DNA of 43,612 nucleotides. Source: an uncultured Eubacterium sp. (GTDB lineage: Bacteria > Bacillota > Clostridia > Peptostreptococcales > Anaerovoracaceae). The DNA lies in the NCBI GenBank assembly GCA_900543485.1, contig UQRM01000019.1, positions 1 through 43,612 on the forward strand, read 5' to 3'. Positions 6,761 to 14,109 of this stretch are shown piece after piece (position 1 is the stretch's first letter; each line of letters opens with the position of its first letter). The notes under the pieces were generated by a model that was not told where the DNA came from, made no database searches, and saw nothing but the letters and a program-made list of their open reading frames with translations. The position numbers were made by a program, and so were the translations under genes.

Positions 6761-9052
6761 TCATCTGTCGTATTTTTTCCACAATATCCTGAGAGAGTTG
6801 AGTATGCATATCATGGCGACTCCCGTATCGGCGAAGATGGCTGCCCAGATGTTGGCGAACCCGATGAAGCCGAGGACCATTACCAGCAGCTTTACGAACA
6901 GCGCTATGACGATATTCTGAACTGCTATGGTGCCAGTGCTGCGGGAGATGGAGACGGATCGCGGGATAGCCTCCATGGATGAATTCATGAATACGACATC
7001 GGCGGCTTCTATGGCAGCGTCGGCGCCGCTTCCCATGGCGGCTCCCACATCAGCCCCGGCCAATACGGGAGCGTCGTTGATACCGTCGCCGACGAACATG
7101 GCAGGGCCGATATCCTCTCTTATGGCTTTGAGCGTTTCCAGCTTGCCGTCGGGCAGGAGCTGGGCGTGAACGTTTTCGATGCCCACCTTCGAAGCTATCT
7201 GAGACGCGCTTTCGGCGTTGTCGCCTGTCAGCATAACAGGAACGAGGCCCTTTTCTTTGAGCTCCGATATGGCTTTGGAAGCGTCGGCTTTCAGCGTGTC
7301 GGATATACTGATGAGACCGGCATAAGAACCGTTGACCGCGATGAGGACTTCAGTGCCTCCTGTATTTTGTATTTCGCTGACGGATATGTCATTGTCTCTC
7401 ATAAGGGCTCTGTTGCCGCAGAGGATCTTCCCCTGTGGAAGGACGGCTTCTATACCCCGGCCGGATAGCTCCTTCAACGATCCCGGCACCTCTATGGACA
7501 GACCGAGGCTCTCGGCTTTTTCCACGATGCTGACGGCGATAGGATGAGTCGAGCGGCATTCGCAGGCAGCCGCGATGGAAAGCAGTTCTTCTTCGCTTAT
7601 CCCATTGGCAGGCGATATTTTCTGTACAGAAAAGTTCCCCTCTGTGATAGTACCTGTTTTGTCCATGACTATAGCTTTGACACCCTTGAGGGCTTCGATG
7701 GAAAGGCCGCCCTTGAAGAGGATCCCCAGCTTTGAAGCGGCGCCTATGCCGGAGAAGAATGCCAGCGGCACGCTTATCACCAGAGCGCAAGGACAGCTTA
7801 TTACCAGGAAAGTTATGGCAGTAGTTATCCATTGACTCCAGTTCCCCGTGAAGGCAGACGGTACGATGGCTGTCAGCAGCGCCAGGCCTACGACGATAGG
7901 TGTATATATCTTTGCGAATCTGGTGATGAACCTGTCCATCTTAGGTTTGCCGGCGGCGGCGTTTTCGACGGAATTGAGGATCTTGGTGACCATCGACTCA
8001 GTGAGAGGTCTGGTCACTTTTATTTTCAGAAGTCCATGCTCGTTGACGCAGCCGGAGACCACTTCGGTCCCTGCAGCAGCTTTGATGGGAACGGGTTCAC
8101 CTGTTATAGGGGATGTGTCTATACGGCTTTCACCTTCCGTGACTACGGAGTCCAGAGGGATCCTGTCACCGGGGCGGACCATCAGGACGTCGCCGACCTT
8201 AGCTTCGCCTGCTGGTATGATCCTGATGTCGTCTCCGTCCACCAATGATACCGTTTCAGGTCTCATATCGACAGCTTCCATTATCTGTGAGCGACTTTTA
8301 TCCACAGCGATGTGCTCGAAGAGCTCGCCGACTTTGTAGAAGAGCATGACGCCTGCTCCTTCGGTGAATTCACCGATGCAAAAGGCTGCTATGGTGGCGA
8401 TGGACATCAAAAAGTTCTCATCGAATACCTGACCTTTGAGGATGTTTTTCCCGGCAGTGAAGAGGACTTCCCAGCCCAGAGCCAGATAGGCGGCGATGAA
8501 TACAGGAAAAACGATGACATCCAGGATACCTGTCTGTTCTAATATCACGCCTCCGGCAAACAGTACAGCGCCGACGATCAGAGAAATGAGATCCGCCATG
8601 TGTTCTCTGAAAAGGCTCCGCGTGTGGGTGCTGCCGGCGGCAGGAGTCGTCTCCTTCTTTACCAGTTTCACATTATCTTCAATGGTGCGGCAGGCCTTTT
8701 CAAGCTTTGGCACCAGGGAGTCCGGGTCTTCGGCTGCTACGCGCAGCTGCCTGGTGGCGAAGGTGATGGAGGCGGCTTTTATTTCAGGCATGGCCTGTAT
8801 CTTGCGTTCCATCTTGGCTGCGCAATTGGCGCAGTCGAGGCCCTCTATGATATATATCTCTTGCCGCCCTGCGGAAATGTCGTCGAAATCATGGTCGTGG
8901 CTATGATCGTGGCTGCTGTCGCAGTCGTGGCTATGGTCATGGCCGCATCCGCATGCGTCATGATCGTGGTCGTGATGATGGTGGCCGCCGTGGTCATGAC
9001 CGCAGCCACAGCCTTCATCGTGATGATGTAATTGTTGCAGTTTGCTATTCAT
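6761..9052 (-). CDS. cadA: Heavy-metal (Zn/Cd/Pb) exporting P1B-type ATPase
   Basis: A 763-residue integral membrane pump expelling divalent soft metals at the cost of ATP. The N-terminus (residues 9-56) is an extreme His/Asp/Cys-rich metal-binding tail with repeated HDH and CGCGHDH units. An HMA domain follows with GLDCANC (Cys 74 and 77), then membrane helices, the transport motif CPC in ISCPCALV (about 420), the phosphorylation site DKTGT (Asp about 464) and GDGINDAP (about 653). CPC with no Cu-type signature points to Zn2+/Cd2+/Pb2+ (CadA/ZntA), and the neighbouring CadC-type repressor supports this. ATG 9052 overlaps the end of the repressor gene by eight bases, so translation is probably coupled; the TTG further upstream is not needed. 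Confidence 0.93.
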   Translation of the reverse strand: MNSKLQQLHHHDEGCGCGHDHGGHHHHDHDHDACGCGHDHSHDCDSSHDHSHDHDFDDISAGRQEIYIIEGLDCANCAAKMERKIQAMPEIKAASITFATRQLRVAAEDPDSLVPKLEKACRTIEDNVKLVKKETTPAAGSTHTRSLFREHMADLISLIVGAVLFAGGVILEQTGILDVIVFPVFIAAYLALGWEVLFTAGKNILKGQVFDENFLMSIATIAAFCIGEFTEGAGVMLFYKVGELFEHIAVDKSRSQIMEAVDMRPETVSLVDGDDIRIIPAGEAKVGDVLMVRPGDRIPLDSVVTEGESRIDTSPITGEPVPIKAAAGTEVVSGCVNEHGLLKIKVTRPLTESMVTKILNSVENAAAGKPKMDRFITRFAKIYTPIVVGLALLTAIVPSAFTGNWSQWITTAITFLVISCPCALVISVPLAFFSGIGAASKLGILFKGGLSIEALKGVKAIVMDKTGTITEGNFSVQKISPANGISEEELLSIAAACECRSTHPIAVSIVEKAESLGLSIEVPGSLKELSGRGIEAVLPQGKILCGNRALMRDNDISVSEIQNTGGTEVLIAVNGSYAGLISISDTLKADASKAISELKEKGLVPVMLTGDNAESASQIASKVGIENVHAQLLPDGKLETLKAIREDIGPAMFVGDGINDAPVLAGADVGAAMGSGADAAIEAADVVFMNSSMEAIPRSVSISRSTGTIAVQNIVIALFVKLLVMVLGFIGFANIWAAIFADTGVAMICILNSLRILWKKYDR

Positions 9053-9401
9053 TGATATGTTCCTGCGCAACGTCCAGTATCTCCTTCACGTGGCCATCGG
9101 CCAGGGAATAATAGGCGTGCTTTCCTTTCTTTTGAAATTTAACGAGATTGTTGTCCCTGAGAACTTTCAGCTGATGGGAAACTGCTGATTTAGTCATGTC
9201 CAGCAGCACCGCGATATCGCATACACACATCTCGCGGCAGTTGAGAGCCGCCATTATCCTGATGCGGGTACCGTCCCCGAACACCTTGAACAGTTTCGAC
9301 ATATCTGTAAGCTCCGTATCGGAAACTATTTCTTTTCTGACATGCTCCAATATATCTTCATGTATCGCCGCGCAGTCGCAGCTTGCTTCAGTTTTTCCCA
9401 T
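9045..9401 (-). CDS. cadC: ArsR/SmtB-family metal-sensing repressor (CadC-like)
   Basis: A 118-residue winged-helix repressor. The start is ATG 9401, supported by AGGAGG nine bases upstream; longer in-frame starts (to 9479) lack a ribosome binding site and would run through the operator. Residues about 28-100 carry the fold: LFKVFGDGTRIRIMAAL, then the metal-site helix CREMCVCDIA, and the recognition helix MTKSAVSHQLKVLR. Cysteines in CVCD plus the N-terminal CDC resemble the Cd/Pb/Zn site of CadC. Metal binding should release it from DNA. It is the first gene of a two-gene operon with the ATPase; two inverted repeats at its promoter are likely its operators. It could instead sense Zn only, SmtB-like, but the N-terminal cysteines favour the CadC type. 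Confidence 0.88.
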   Translation of the reverse strand: MGKTEASCDCAAIHEDILEHVRKEIVSDTELTDMSKLFKVFGDGTRIRIMAALNCREMCVCDIAVLLDMTKSAVSHQLKVLRDNNLVKFQKKGKHAYYSLADGHVKEILDVAQEHINE

Positions 9402-9458
9402 TGCTTTATCGCCTCCTGTAAAAAATATGCATATTTTCCGGTTTTCATTTTGATCGAG

Positions 9459-9526
9459 AACAGTTGCGTTATTGTTCAACTGTTTCCTATGGCATCATTA
9501 TAGTTGAATACATGTGCAACTGTCAA
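9459..9526 (-). promoter_or_regulatory. cadC-cadA promoter and operators
   Basis: On the minus strand TTGACA (9526-9521) and TATAAT (9502-9497) are separated by 18 bases, a near-consensus vegetative promoter. The spacer is framed by AGTTG/CAACT (9502-9521), and just downstream lies a perfect inverted repeat AACAGTTG/CAACTGTT (arms 9459-9466 and 9477-9484). Both repeats share the core CAACT, suggesting two binding sites for the repressor, one in the promoter and one at the start of the transcript. Confidence 0.75.
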
Positions 9527-9556
9527 CAGTAAAATCAAAAAAAATGAAAAAACAAA

Positions 9557-9585
9557 TTGACGGAGCCCGGTACTTTGGCTATTAT
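9557..9585 (+). promoter_or_regulatory. Promoter of the ferredoxin-nitroreductase gene
   Basis: TTGACG (9557-9562), a 17-base spacer and TATTAT (9580-9585), about 90 bp before the start codon. It is divergent from the cadC promoter, whose -35 ends 30 bp to the left, so the metal repressor might influence both. Confidence 0.6.
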
Positions 9586-9672
9586 GGTAGTTATTAAAAA
9601 CAGACGGCTCGGATAATAAGGCGTTTGCTGCGCTTCCAGCCGTTTCGCACAGAGATGGAGGTTGTAGTCGAA

Positions 9673-10458
9673 ATGATAGAAGTCAACAAGGATGTTTGTA
9701 TCGAATGTATGACGTGCGTCGCAGTCTGTCCTTTCACAGTGCTGGAGGAATCTGACGAAGGCATACGGATGGCGGAAGGGAAAAAATGCATGGCATGTAT
9801 GCACTGCGGAGCGGTATGCCCTACGGAAGCCATCACATATAACGGCGAACCGTCCATATTGCCGGACGAGATGCCGACCATAAGCGATACTTTCCACAAA
9901 GAACTTAAAAATCATATCCTGACCAGAAGATCTTACAGGCATTTCAGCGAGGAACAGGTCCCGAGGACCATCATAGAGGAAGCGCTAGAACTGGCTTCGT
10001 GGGCTCCCAGTGCTAAAAATCAGCATTCGACTAAATGGATGATAATAGAAGATCCGGATGTCATGGATAGGATGATGACGATGATCCTGGAATACGTGGA
10101 TGAAACCGGAGTATCTCCCGAGATCGCTTCGGAAATGGAGACTGGGAACAATGTGGTGATGGGAACGGCCAAAACGTTGCTCCTGGCCTATGCCAACGAT
10201 AACGCCATATCGCCGGAAACAGATACGGCCATAGCTATGACGACGGCTGAGCTGTATCTGCAGGCAAAAGGGATAGGGACCTGCTGGGCTGGCTATCTCA
10301 AGAGAATGGCGAACAATATACCTGGTATCAGGGAAATGTTGCCTAAGATACCTTCAAGCTGCAGTTTTTACGGAGCATTCATGCTGGGATATCCGGCGGA
10401 CGAGGAGTATTTACATATCCCTCAGCGGTTCAAGAGAGCTGATATAAAGTGGGTGTGA
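9673..10458 (+). CDS. Ferredoxin-nitroreductase fusion protein
   Basis: A 261-residue cytoplasmic flavoenzyme. The N-terminus is a two-cluster ferredoxin: CIECMTCVAVCP (about residues 9-20) and CMACMHCGAVCP (about 40-51), each suited to one [4Fe-4S] cluster. From about residue 80 the nitroreductase fold begins (RRSYRHFSEEQVP, then ASWAPSAKNQH), and it ends with the nitroreductase-type FMLGYP segment. Family members bind FMN and reduce nitro compounds, quinones or other electron acceptors; the fused ferredoxin suggests reduced ferredoxin rather than NAD(P)H as donor. ATG 9673 is chosen because GGAGG sits 11 bases upstream. The substrate is not deducible. Its position beside the metal-efflux operon may reflect shared stress regulation. 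Confidence 0.88.
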   Translation: MIEVNKDVCIECMTCVAVCPFTVLEESDEGIRMAEGKKCMACMHCGAVCPTEAITYNGEPSILPDEMPTISDTFHKELKNHILTRRSYRHFSEEQVPRTIIEEALELASWAPSAKNQHSTKWMIIEDPDVMDRMMTMILEYVDETGVSPEIASEMETGNNVVMGTAKTLLLAYANDNAISPETDTAIAMTTAELYLQAKGIGTCWAGYLKRMANNIPGIREMLPKIPSSCSFYGAFMLGYPADEEYLHIPQRFKRADIKWV

Positions 10459-10502
10459 CGACGGCGGGCGGCCAGCCGCGCATCCGGTAAAACAGTAATG
10501 CC

Positions 10503-10550
10503 AACTGTCTGCGCAGTCGCGAGAGCTGACTGATGATGCAGACAGTTTTT
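10503..10550 (+). terminator. Terminator after the nitroreductase gene
   Basis: AACTGTCTGC pairs with GCAGACAGTT, enclosing a smaller CAGTC/GACTG stem, and is followed by a run of T to 10551. A typical intrinsic terminator 44 bp past the stop codon. Confidence 0.85.
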
Positions 10551-10560
10551 TTATAATGCA

Positions 10561-10687
10561 GGAAATATCGTCAAAACGATATTTCCCCGCTTTGCGGGGC
10601 AGGCCGGAATTTCAAAGAAAGTACCTTGAATGCGCTGACCCTTGCGGTCAGCATGCGGAAATAGGAATCTTTGATCCTGTCATTTCC
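10561..10687. other. Compact four-hairpin element of unknown function
   Basis: Four stem-loops follow one another in 127 bp: GGAAATATCGT/ACGATATTTCC (10561-10586, perfect 11 bp), CCCCGC/GCGGGG (10585-10599), GCTGACC/GGTCAGC (10634-10652) and GGAAAT-AGGA/TCCT-ATTTCC (10657-10687). The outer arms of the first and last hairpins are the same GGAAAT/ATTTCC, so the whole element could also close on itself. It lies between the terminator at 10550 and the next promoter at 10706. It may be a small structured RNA or a miniature inverted-repeat element; no known class was recognised. The rest of the 10459-10769 gap holds only the terminator and promoter listed separately. Confidence 0.5.
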
Positions 10688-10705
10688 ACTTTTTTATTTC
10701 AACTA

Positions 10706-10748
10706 TTGACAACGCGTAAATATTGTATATAATGAATATATACAATAT
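10706..10748 (+). promoter_or_regulatory. Promoter and palindromic operator of the GntR-ABC operon
   Basis: TTGACA (10706-10711), 16 bases, then TATAAT (10728-10733). A perfect palindrome, ATATTGTATAT/ATATACAATAT (arms 10720-10730 and 10738-10748, seven-base centre), covers the -10 box and transcript start. This is the expected site for autorepression by the GntR-type protein encoded just downstream. Confidence 0.8.
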
Positions 10749-10769
10749 AAAGAAAAAGGAGGTGTTCCT

Positions 10770-11153
10770 TTGGATATCATAATAAGCAATTCAAGCGGCC
10801 GGCCTATTTATGATCAGATAAGCGAACAGATAAAGGAGAAGATACTTACAGGACAGCTGGAGGAAGGTGAAGCGCTGCCTTCCATGAGGCTTCTGGCCAA
10901 AGAACTCCGTATAAGTGTCATTACCACCAAGCGGGCATACGAGGAACTGGAGCGGGATGGATTCATCGTTACCATGACGGGAAAGGGAAGCTTCGTGGCG
11001 GAGAAGAATACGGAAGCTGTCAGGGAAGAATATCTTAAGCGGATAGAGGAACACATCGGTGAGATAGTGAGGTTGTCTGTCAGCTGTCATCTCGGCCTTG
11101 AGGACATAAAGGAAATGGTGACGCTGGCATATGAGGAGGAAAGAGATGAGTAA
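10770..11153 (+). CDS. GntR-family transcriptional regulator (YtrA type)
   Basis: A 127-residue repressor with an N-terminal winged helix-turn-helix (residues 10-77: PIYDQISEQIKEKILTGQL, LPSMRLLAKELRISVITTKRAYEELE, GKGSFVAEK) and only a short C-terminal helix, the layout of the YtrA subfamily. The start is TTG 10770, seven bases after AAGGAGG (10756-10762); no ATG fits. YtrA-type regulators are usually the first gene of operons with ABC transporters, as here, and repress their own promoter until a cell-envelope or antibiotic stress occurs. The palindrome over its promoter is the probable operator. The following ATP-binding gene starts eight bases before this stop codon. Confidence 0.9.
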   Translation: MDIIISNSSGRPIYDQISEQIKEKILTGQLEEGEALPSMRLLAKELRISVITTKRAYEELERDGFIVTMTGKGSFVAEKNTEAVREEYLKRIEEHIGEIVRLSVSCHLGLEDIKEMVTLAYEEERDE

Positions 11154-11994
11154 CGCTATAGAGATAAAGCATCTGGAAAAGAGGTATGAAGGCTTTGCTC
11201 TCAGAGATGTAAATATCACGCTGCCCAGCGGTTATATCATGGGTTTCATCGGAGAAAACGGAGCGGGTAAGACGACGACTATCAAGGCTATGATGGGTCT
11301 TGTCAGACCGGACGGAGGACAGATAAAGATACTGGGCGGGACTATGTCTGATGGTGACAGAGAGCTGCGGGAAAATATCGGAATGGTTACGGAAGATTAT
11401 GGGCTTCCGGCTGAAGCGGACGCTGTAAGCATAGGCAGGATAATGAGCGGGCTATACAGGACCTGGGACAGCAGAAAGTTTTCGGGGTATATGGAAAGGT
11501 TCGGATTGCCGGCCCGCAAGAGGGTGAAGGATTATTCCAGAGGAATGAAGGTGAAACTTTCCATAGCGGTGGCGCTCTCCCACGACAGTAAACTGCTGGT
11601 GATGGATGAAGCCACGTCGGGACTGGACCCTGCGGCCCGGGACGATGTATTGGACATCCTGAGGGATTTCATCCAGGACGAAAGCCACAGCGTCTTCATC
11701 TCCTCCCACATTCTGAGTGATTTGGAAAAGGTGTGCGATTATATCACCTTCATCCATCGCGGCAGGATAGTCTTCAGCAGCGAAAAAGACGCGTTGACAG
11801 AAAAGTATGGCATAGTAAGATGTCCGAAAACGGAGCTTGAAAGCATAGAAAGCAGTGCGGTGGTTGCCGTGAGGGAAACGGGATTCGGCGTAGAGGCCCT
11901 TGTGGAGAGGGAGAAGGTCAATCCTGCCCTCATCACAGACAATGCTACCATAGAGGACATAATGGTGATGATCATAAAGGAGGATGAAAAATGA
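11146..11994 (+). CDS. ABC transporter ATP-binding protein
   Basis: A 282-residue ATPase energising the permease encoded next. It has Walker A GENGAGKTT (about residues 38-46), signature YSRGMKVKLS (about 130-139), Walker B LLVMDEATSGLD (about 149-160) and the switch histidine in SSHILSDLEKV. ATG 11146 follows AGGAGGA at 11134-11140 and overlaps the regulator gene by eight bases. The C-terminal 70 residues (after FIHRGRIVFSS) are an extra domain common in exporter ATPases of the antibiotic/bacitracin-resistance type. The substrate is unknown; operon context suggests export of, or defence against, an envelope-active compound. Confidence 0.93.
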   Translation: MSNAIEIKHLEKRYEGFALRDVNITLPSGYIMGFIGENGAGKTTTIKAMMGLVRPDGGQIKILGGTMSDGDRELRENIGMVTEDYGLPAEADAVSIGRIMSGLYRTWDSRKFSGYMERFGLPARKRVKDYSRGMKVKLSIAVALSHDSKLLVMDEATSGLDPAARDDVLDILRDFIQDESHSVFISSHILSDLEKVCDYITFIHRGRIVFSSEKDALTEKYGIVRCPKTELESIESSAVVAVRETGFGVEALVEREKVNPALITDNATIEDIMVMIIKEDEK

Positions 11995-12626
11995 AAGGCT
12001 TGCTGATGAAAGATATCATATTGCTGAGGCCACAGCTGAAGATATATCTGATAATACTTGTGTTTTGGTTTCTGATAGCCATGTGGAACGGACAGCCGGG
12101 ATTTTTCGGAGGGCTTATGGCGATGTTCGCATTGATGATACCAATGACGACTGTCGCATATGATGACAACTGTAAGTGGCCGGCCTTTGCCCTGACAGCG
12201 CCTGTTTCCAGATTCAAACTGGTACTGTCGAAATATGTATTACTCTTTATGACTATGCTGGTATTATCTGTAATAATATTTATAGGAAGTCTGGTGATGG
12301 GCGAAGATGTATCGGGCAGCTTCTTTCTGACAGTAGCCATGTTCCCCTTTGGCATGATAATGGCTTCGGTGCTGTTGCCTATAATTTTCAAGTTTGGTGT
12401 GGAAAAAGGCCGCTTCGCTTTTCTGGCTTTCATCGCCTTCGTTGTGGCAGCTGTCGTAGCCGGAGGAAGAAAGCTGGCGACATTGACAGAGGATGGCAAT
12501 ATAGTGGGATCGCTGCTTTCCATGAACAGAGGGATGATGATAGGCGCTGTCGTGCTGGTGACCGCAGCAGTCGCCGTAATATCTATCGTCTTATCGAAAA
12601 ATATATACGATAAAAAAGAGTTTTAA
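11991..12626 (+). CDS. ABC-2 type transporter permease
   Basis: A 211-residue membrane protein with about six hydrophobic segments (for example IYLIILVFWFLIAMW near residue 17, a pair near 80-115, and others near 145-160 and 180-200). Its ATG at 11991 overlaps the ATPase stop (ATGA), so the two are translationally coupled. The segment YDDNCKWPAFALTAPVSRF is characteristic of the ABC-2 permeases found behind YtrA-type regulators. It should form the membrane channel of the exporter with the preceding ATPase, probably as a dimer. The transported compound cannot be read from sequence. Confidence 0.82.
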   Translation: MKGLLMKDIILLRPQLKIYLIILVFWFLIAMWNGQPGFFGGLMAMFALMIPMTTVAYDDNCKWPAFALTAPVSRFKLVLSKYVLLFMTMLVLSVIIFIGSLVMGEDVSGSFFLTVAMFPFGMIMASVLLPIIFKFGVEKGRFAFLAFIAFVVAAVVAGGRKLATLTEDGNIVGSLLSMNRGMMIGAVVLVTAAVAVISIVLSKNIYDKKEF

Positions 12627-12659
12627 TGGACCGGATTGGTAGAAAAACGCATGGTGCTG

Positions 12660-12668
12660 TGTTATAAT
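12660..12668 (+). promoter_or_regulatory. Extended -10 promoter of the ferritin gene
   Basis: TGT immediately followed by TATAAT (12663-12668), an extended -10 box. The -35 region is weak, as is common for this promoter type. It lies 48 bp before the ferritin start codon. Confidence 0.55.
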
Positions 12669-12715
12669 AGCCTCGACAAATTAAAGTGTTTTCAGATAGT
12701 TGAGGAGGGATCACA

Positions 12716-13228
12716 ATGTTATCGAAGAAAGTACTGGAGTTGCTCAATACACAGGTAAACAAGGAGTTTTATTCGGCGTATCTATACTTGGATATGGCCA
12801 ACTATTATAAGAATGAAGGTCTCAATGGCTTTTACAACTGGTATAAGGTGCAGGCGCAGGAGGAGAGGGATCATGCGCTGCTGTTCATGGATTATATCCA
12901 GCAGAACGGTGAGGCTGTGGTGCTGGAGGCCATAGATAAGCCTGATAAGGAATTCAAGGAGTTCATAGATCCTCTTAAGGAAGGCGCCAAGCATGAGAGA
13001 TATGTTACGGGGCTGATACACAGCATATATGGAGCGGCTTATGAGGAGAAGGATTTCAGGACTATGCAGTTCCTCGACTGGTTCGTCAAAGAACAGGCTG
13101 AAGAGGAAGATACAGCTGATGATCTGATAAAAAAGTTCCAGCTGTTCGGAAGCGACAGCAAAGGCCTCTATATGCTGGATAACGAGCTGGCTTCGAGGAC
13201 ATACGCAGCTCCGTCGTTGACAGTGTAG
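12716..13228 (+). CDS. ftnA: Ferritin (iron-storage protein)
   Basis: A 170-residue non-haem ferritin forming a 24-subunit cytoplasmic shell that oxidises Fe2+ and stores Fe3+. Ferroxidase residues are visible: E17 in NKEFYSAYLYL, the EERDHA pair (about residues 49-54), and E94, with Q127 in FVKEQAEEE. Length and motif spacing are those of bacterial FtnA, without the haem-binding Met of bacterioferritin. ATG 12716 follows GAGGAGGG. It is preceded by its own promoter and followed by a terminator, so it is monocistronic. No Fur-type operator was recognised. It heads a stretch (ferritin, endonuclease III, rubrerythrin fusion) consistent with iron and peroxide control. Confidence 0.95.
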   Translation: MLSKKVLELLNTQVNKEFYSAYLYLDMANYYKNEGLNGFYNWYKVQAQEERDHALLFMDYIQQNGEAVVLEAIDKPDKEFKEFIDPLKEGAKHERYVTGLIHSIYGAAYEEKDFRTMQFLDWFVKEQAEEEDTADDLIKKFQLFGSDSKGLYMLDNELASRTYAAPSLTV

Positions 13229-13258
13229 TATAGTGTAAAATCGCGTGAAGTCGGATCA

Positions 13259-13315
13259 AGATGGGGATTCAGGCGGGCATGGCGTCAAAAGGTGCGGCCT
13301 TATCCCCATCTTTAT
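13259..13315 (+). terminator. Terminator after the ferritin gene
   Basis: AGATGGGGAT (13259-13268) pairs perfectly with ATCCCCATCT (13302-13311), with GC-rich internal sequence, followed by TTATATATTT. It ends the ferritin transcript before nth. Confidence 0.75.
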
Positions 13316-13353
13316 ATATTTGAACTGAGGATCGGGGAACCGGAGGAAAAGAC

Positions 13354-13989
13354 ATGGCCTTTACGAAGAAAGAGATCACACAGATGCTGGACGCGCTTCG
13401 AGACAGATATCCCGAGGCGGGATGCGCGCTTGTGCATCAGAATACATATCAGCTCCTGATATCGGTAGTGCTGTCGGCTCAGACCACCGATAAAAGCGTC
13501 AATAAAGTGACAGGAGAGTTGTTTGCCAAGTATCCGTCGCCTGCCGATTTAGCAGAGGCTGACCAGCAGGATGTCATCGATATCATCAAAACTATAGGTA
13601 TGTATAAGACTAAGTCCAGGAATATAATCGCTCTGGCGGGAGAACTGGTGGAAAAGCATGGAGGTCAGGTCCCCGAGGATTATGACGAACTGGTGAAATT
13701 GCCTGGAGTCGGACGAAAAACGGCCAACGTAGTCCTCGCTGTAGGCTTCGGACATCAACGGATAGCTGTGGATACTCATGTGTTCAGGCTGGCCAACAGG
13801 ATAGGGCTGGTGAAGGAAAAGGATGTCCTCAAGACGGAGTTGGGATTGATGAAGGTGTTGCCGGAGGATAGGTGGACGGAAGCCCATCACAGCCTTATTT
13901 TTCACGGGAGGAACTGCTGTACGGCAAGAAATCCCAAGTGCGGGGAATGCCCCATAAATGGCCTGTGCGAGAAAGTCGGTGTGGAGTGA
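13354..13989 (+). CDS. nth: Endonuclease III
   Basis: A 211-residue DNA glycosylase/AP lyase removing oxidised pyrimidines in base-excision repair. The helix-hairpin-helix LPGVGRKTANVVL (about residues 113-125) includes the catalytic Lys, and the catalytic Asp lies in VDTHVFRLANR (about 137). The C-terminal [4Fe-4S] loop is complete: C-x6-C-x2-C-x5-C in the segment CTARNPKCGECPINGLC. ATG 13354 follows GGAGG. No promoter was seen in the 42 bp between the ferritin terminator and the start. The next gene has its own promoter. Confidence 0.96.
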   Translation: MAFTKKEITQMLDALRDRYPEAGCALVHQNTYQLLISVVLSAQTTDKSVNKVTGELFAKYPSPADLAEADQQDVIDIIKTIGMYKTKSRNIIALAGELVEKHGGQVPEDYDELVKLPGVGRKTANVVLAVGFGHQRIAVDTHVFRLANRIGLVKEKDVLKTELGLMKVLPEDRWTEAHHSLIFHGRNCCTARNPKCGECPINGLCEKVGVE

Positions 13990-14032
13990 TGAAAAATCAG
14001 GGATATTCTGATATGGATCGGAGCTGATCCCG

Positions 14033-14061
14033 TCGACAAAAAAATTCCAGTGTGATATTAT
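14033..14061 (+). promoter_or_regulatory. Promoter of the redox fusion gene
   Basis: TCGACA (14033-14038), a 17-base spacer and TATTAT (14056-14061), each one base from consensus, about 50 bp before the start codon. Confidence 0.6.
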
Positions 14062-14109
14062 TAGGAAAAACAGTCAACAATAACAAACAGATATATCGGA
14101 GGTGTGGTT

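Noticed and set aside
4973..8906. Long plus-strand ORFs opposite gltX and the metal ATPase
   Set aside because: They are mirror frames of well-supported minus-strand genes, lack ribosome binding sites and show no protein family features.
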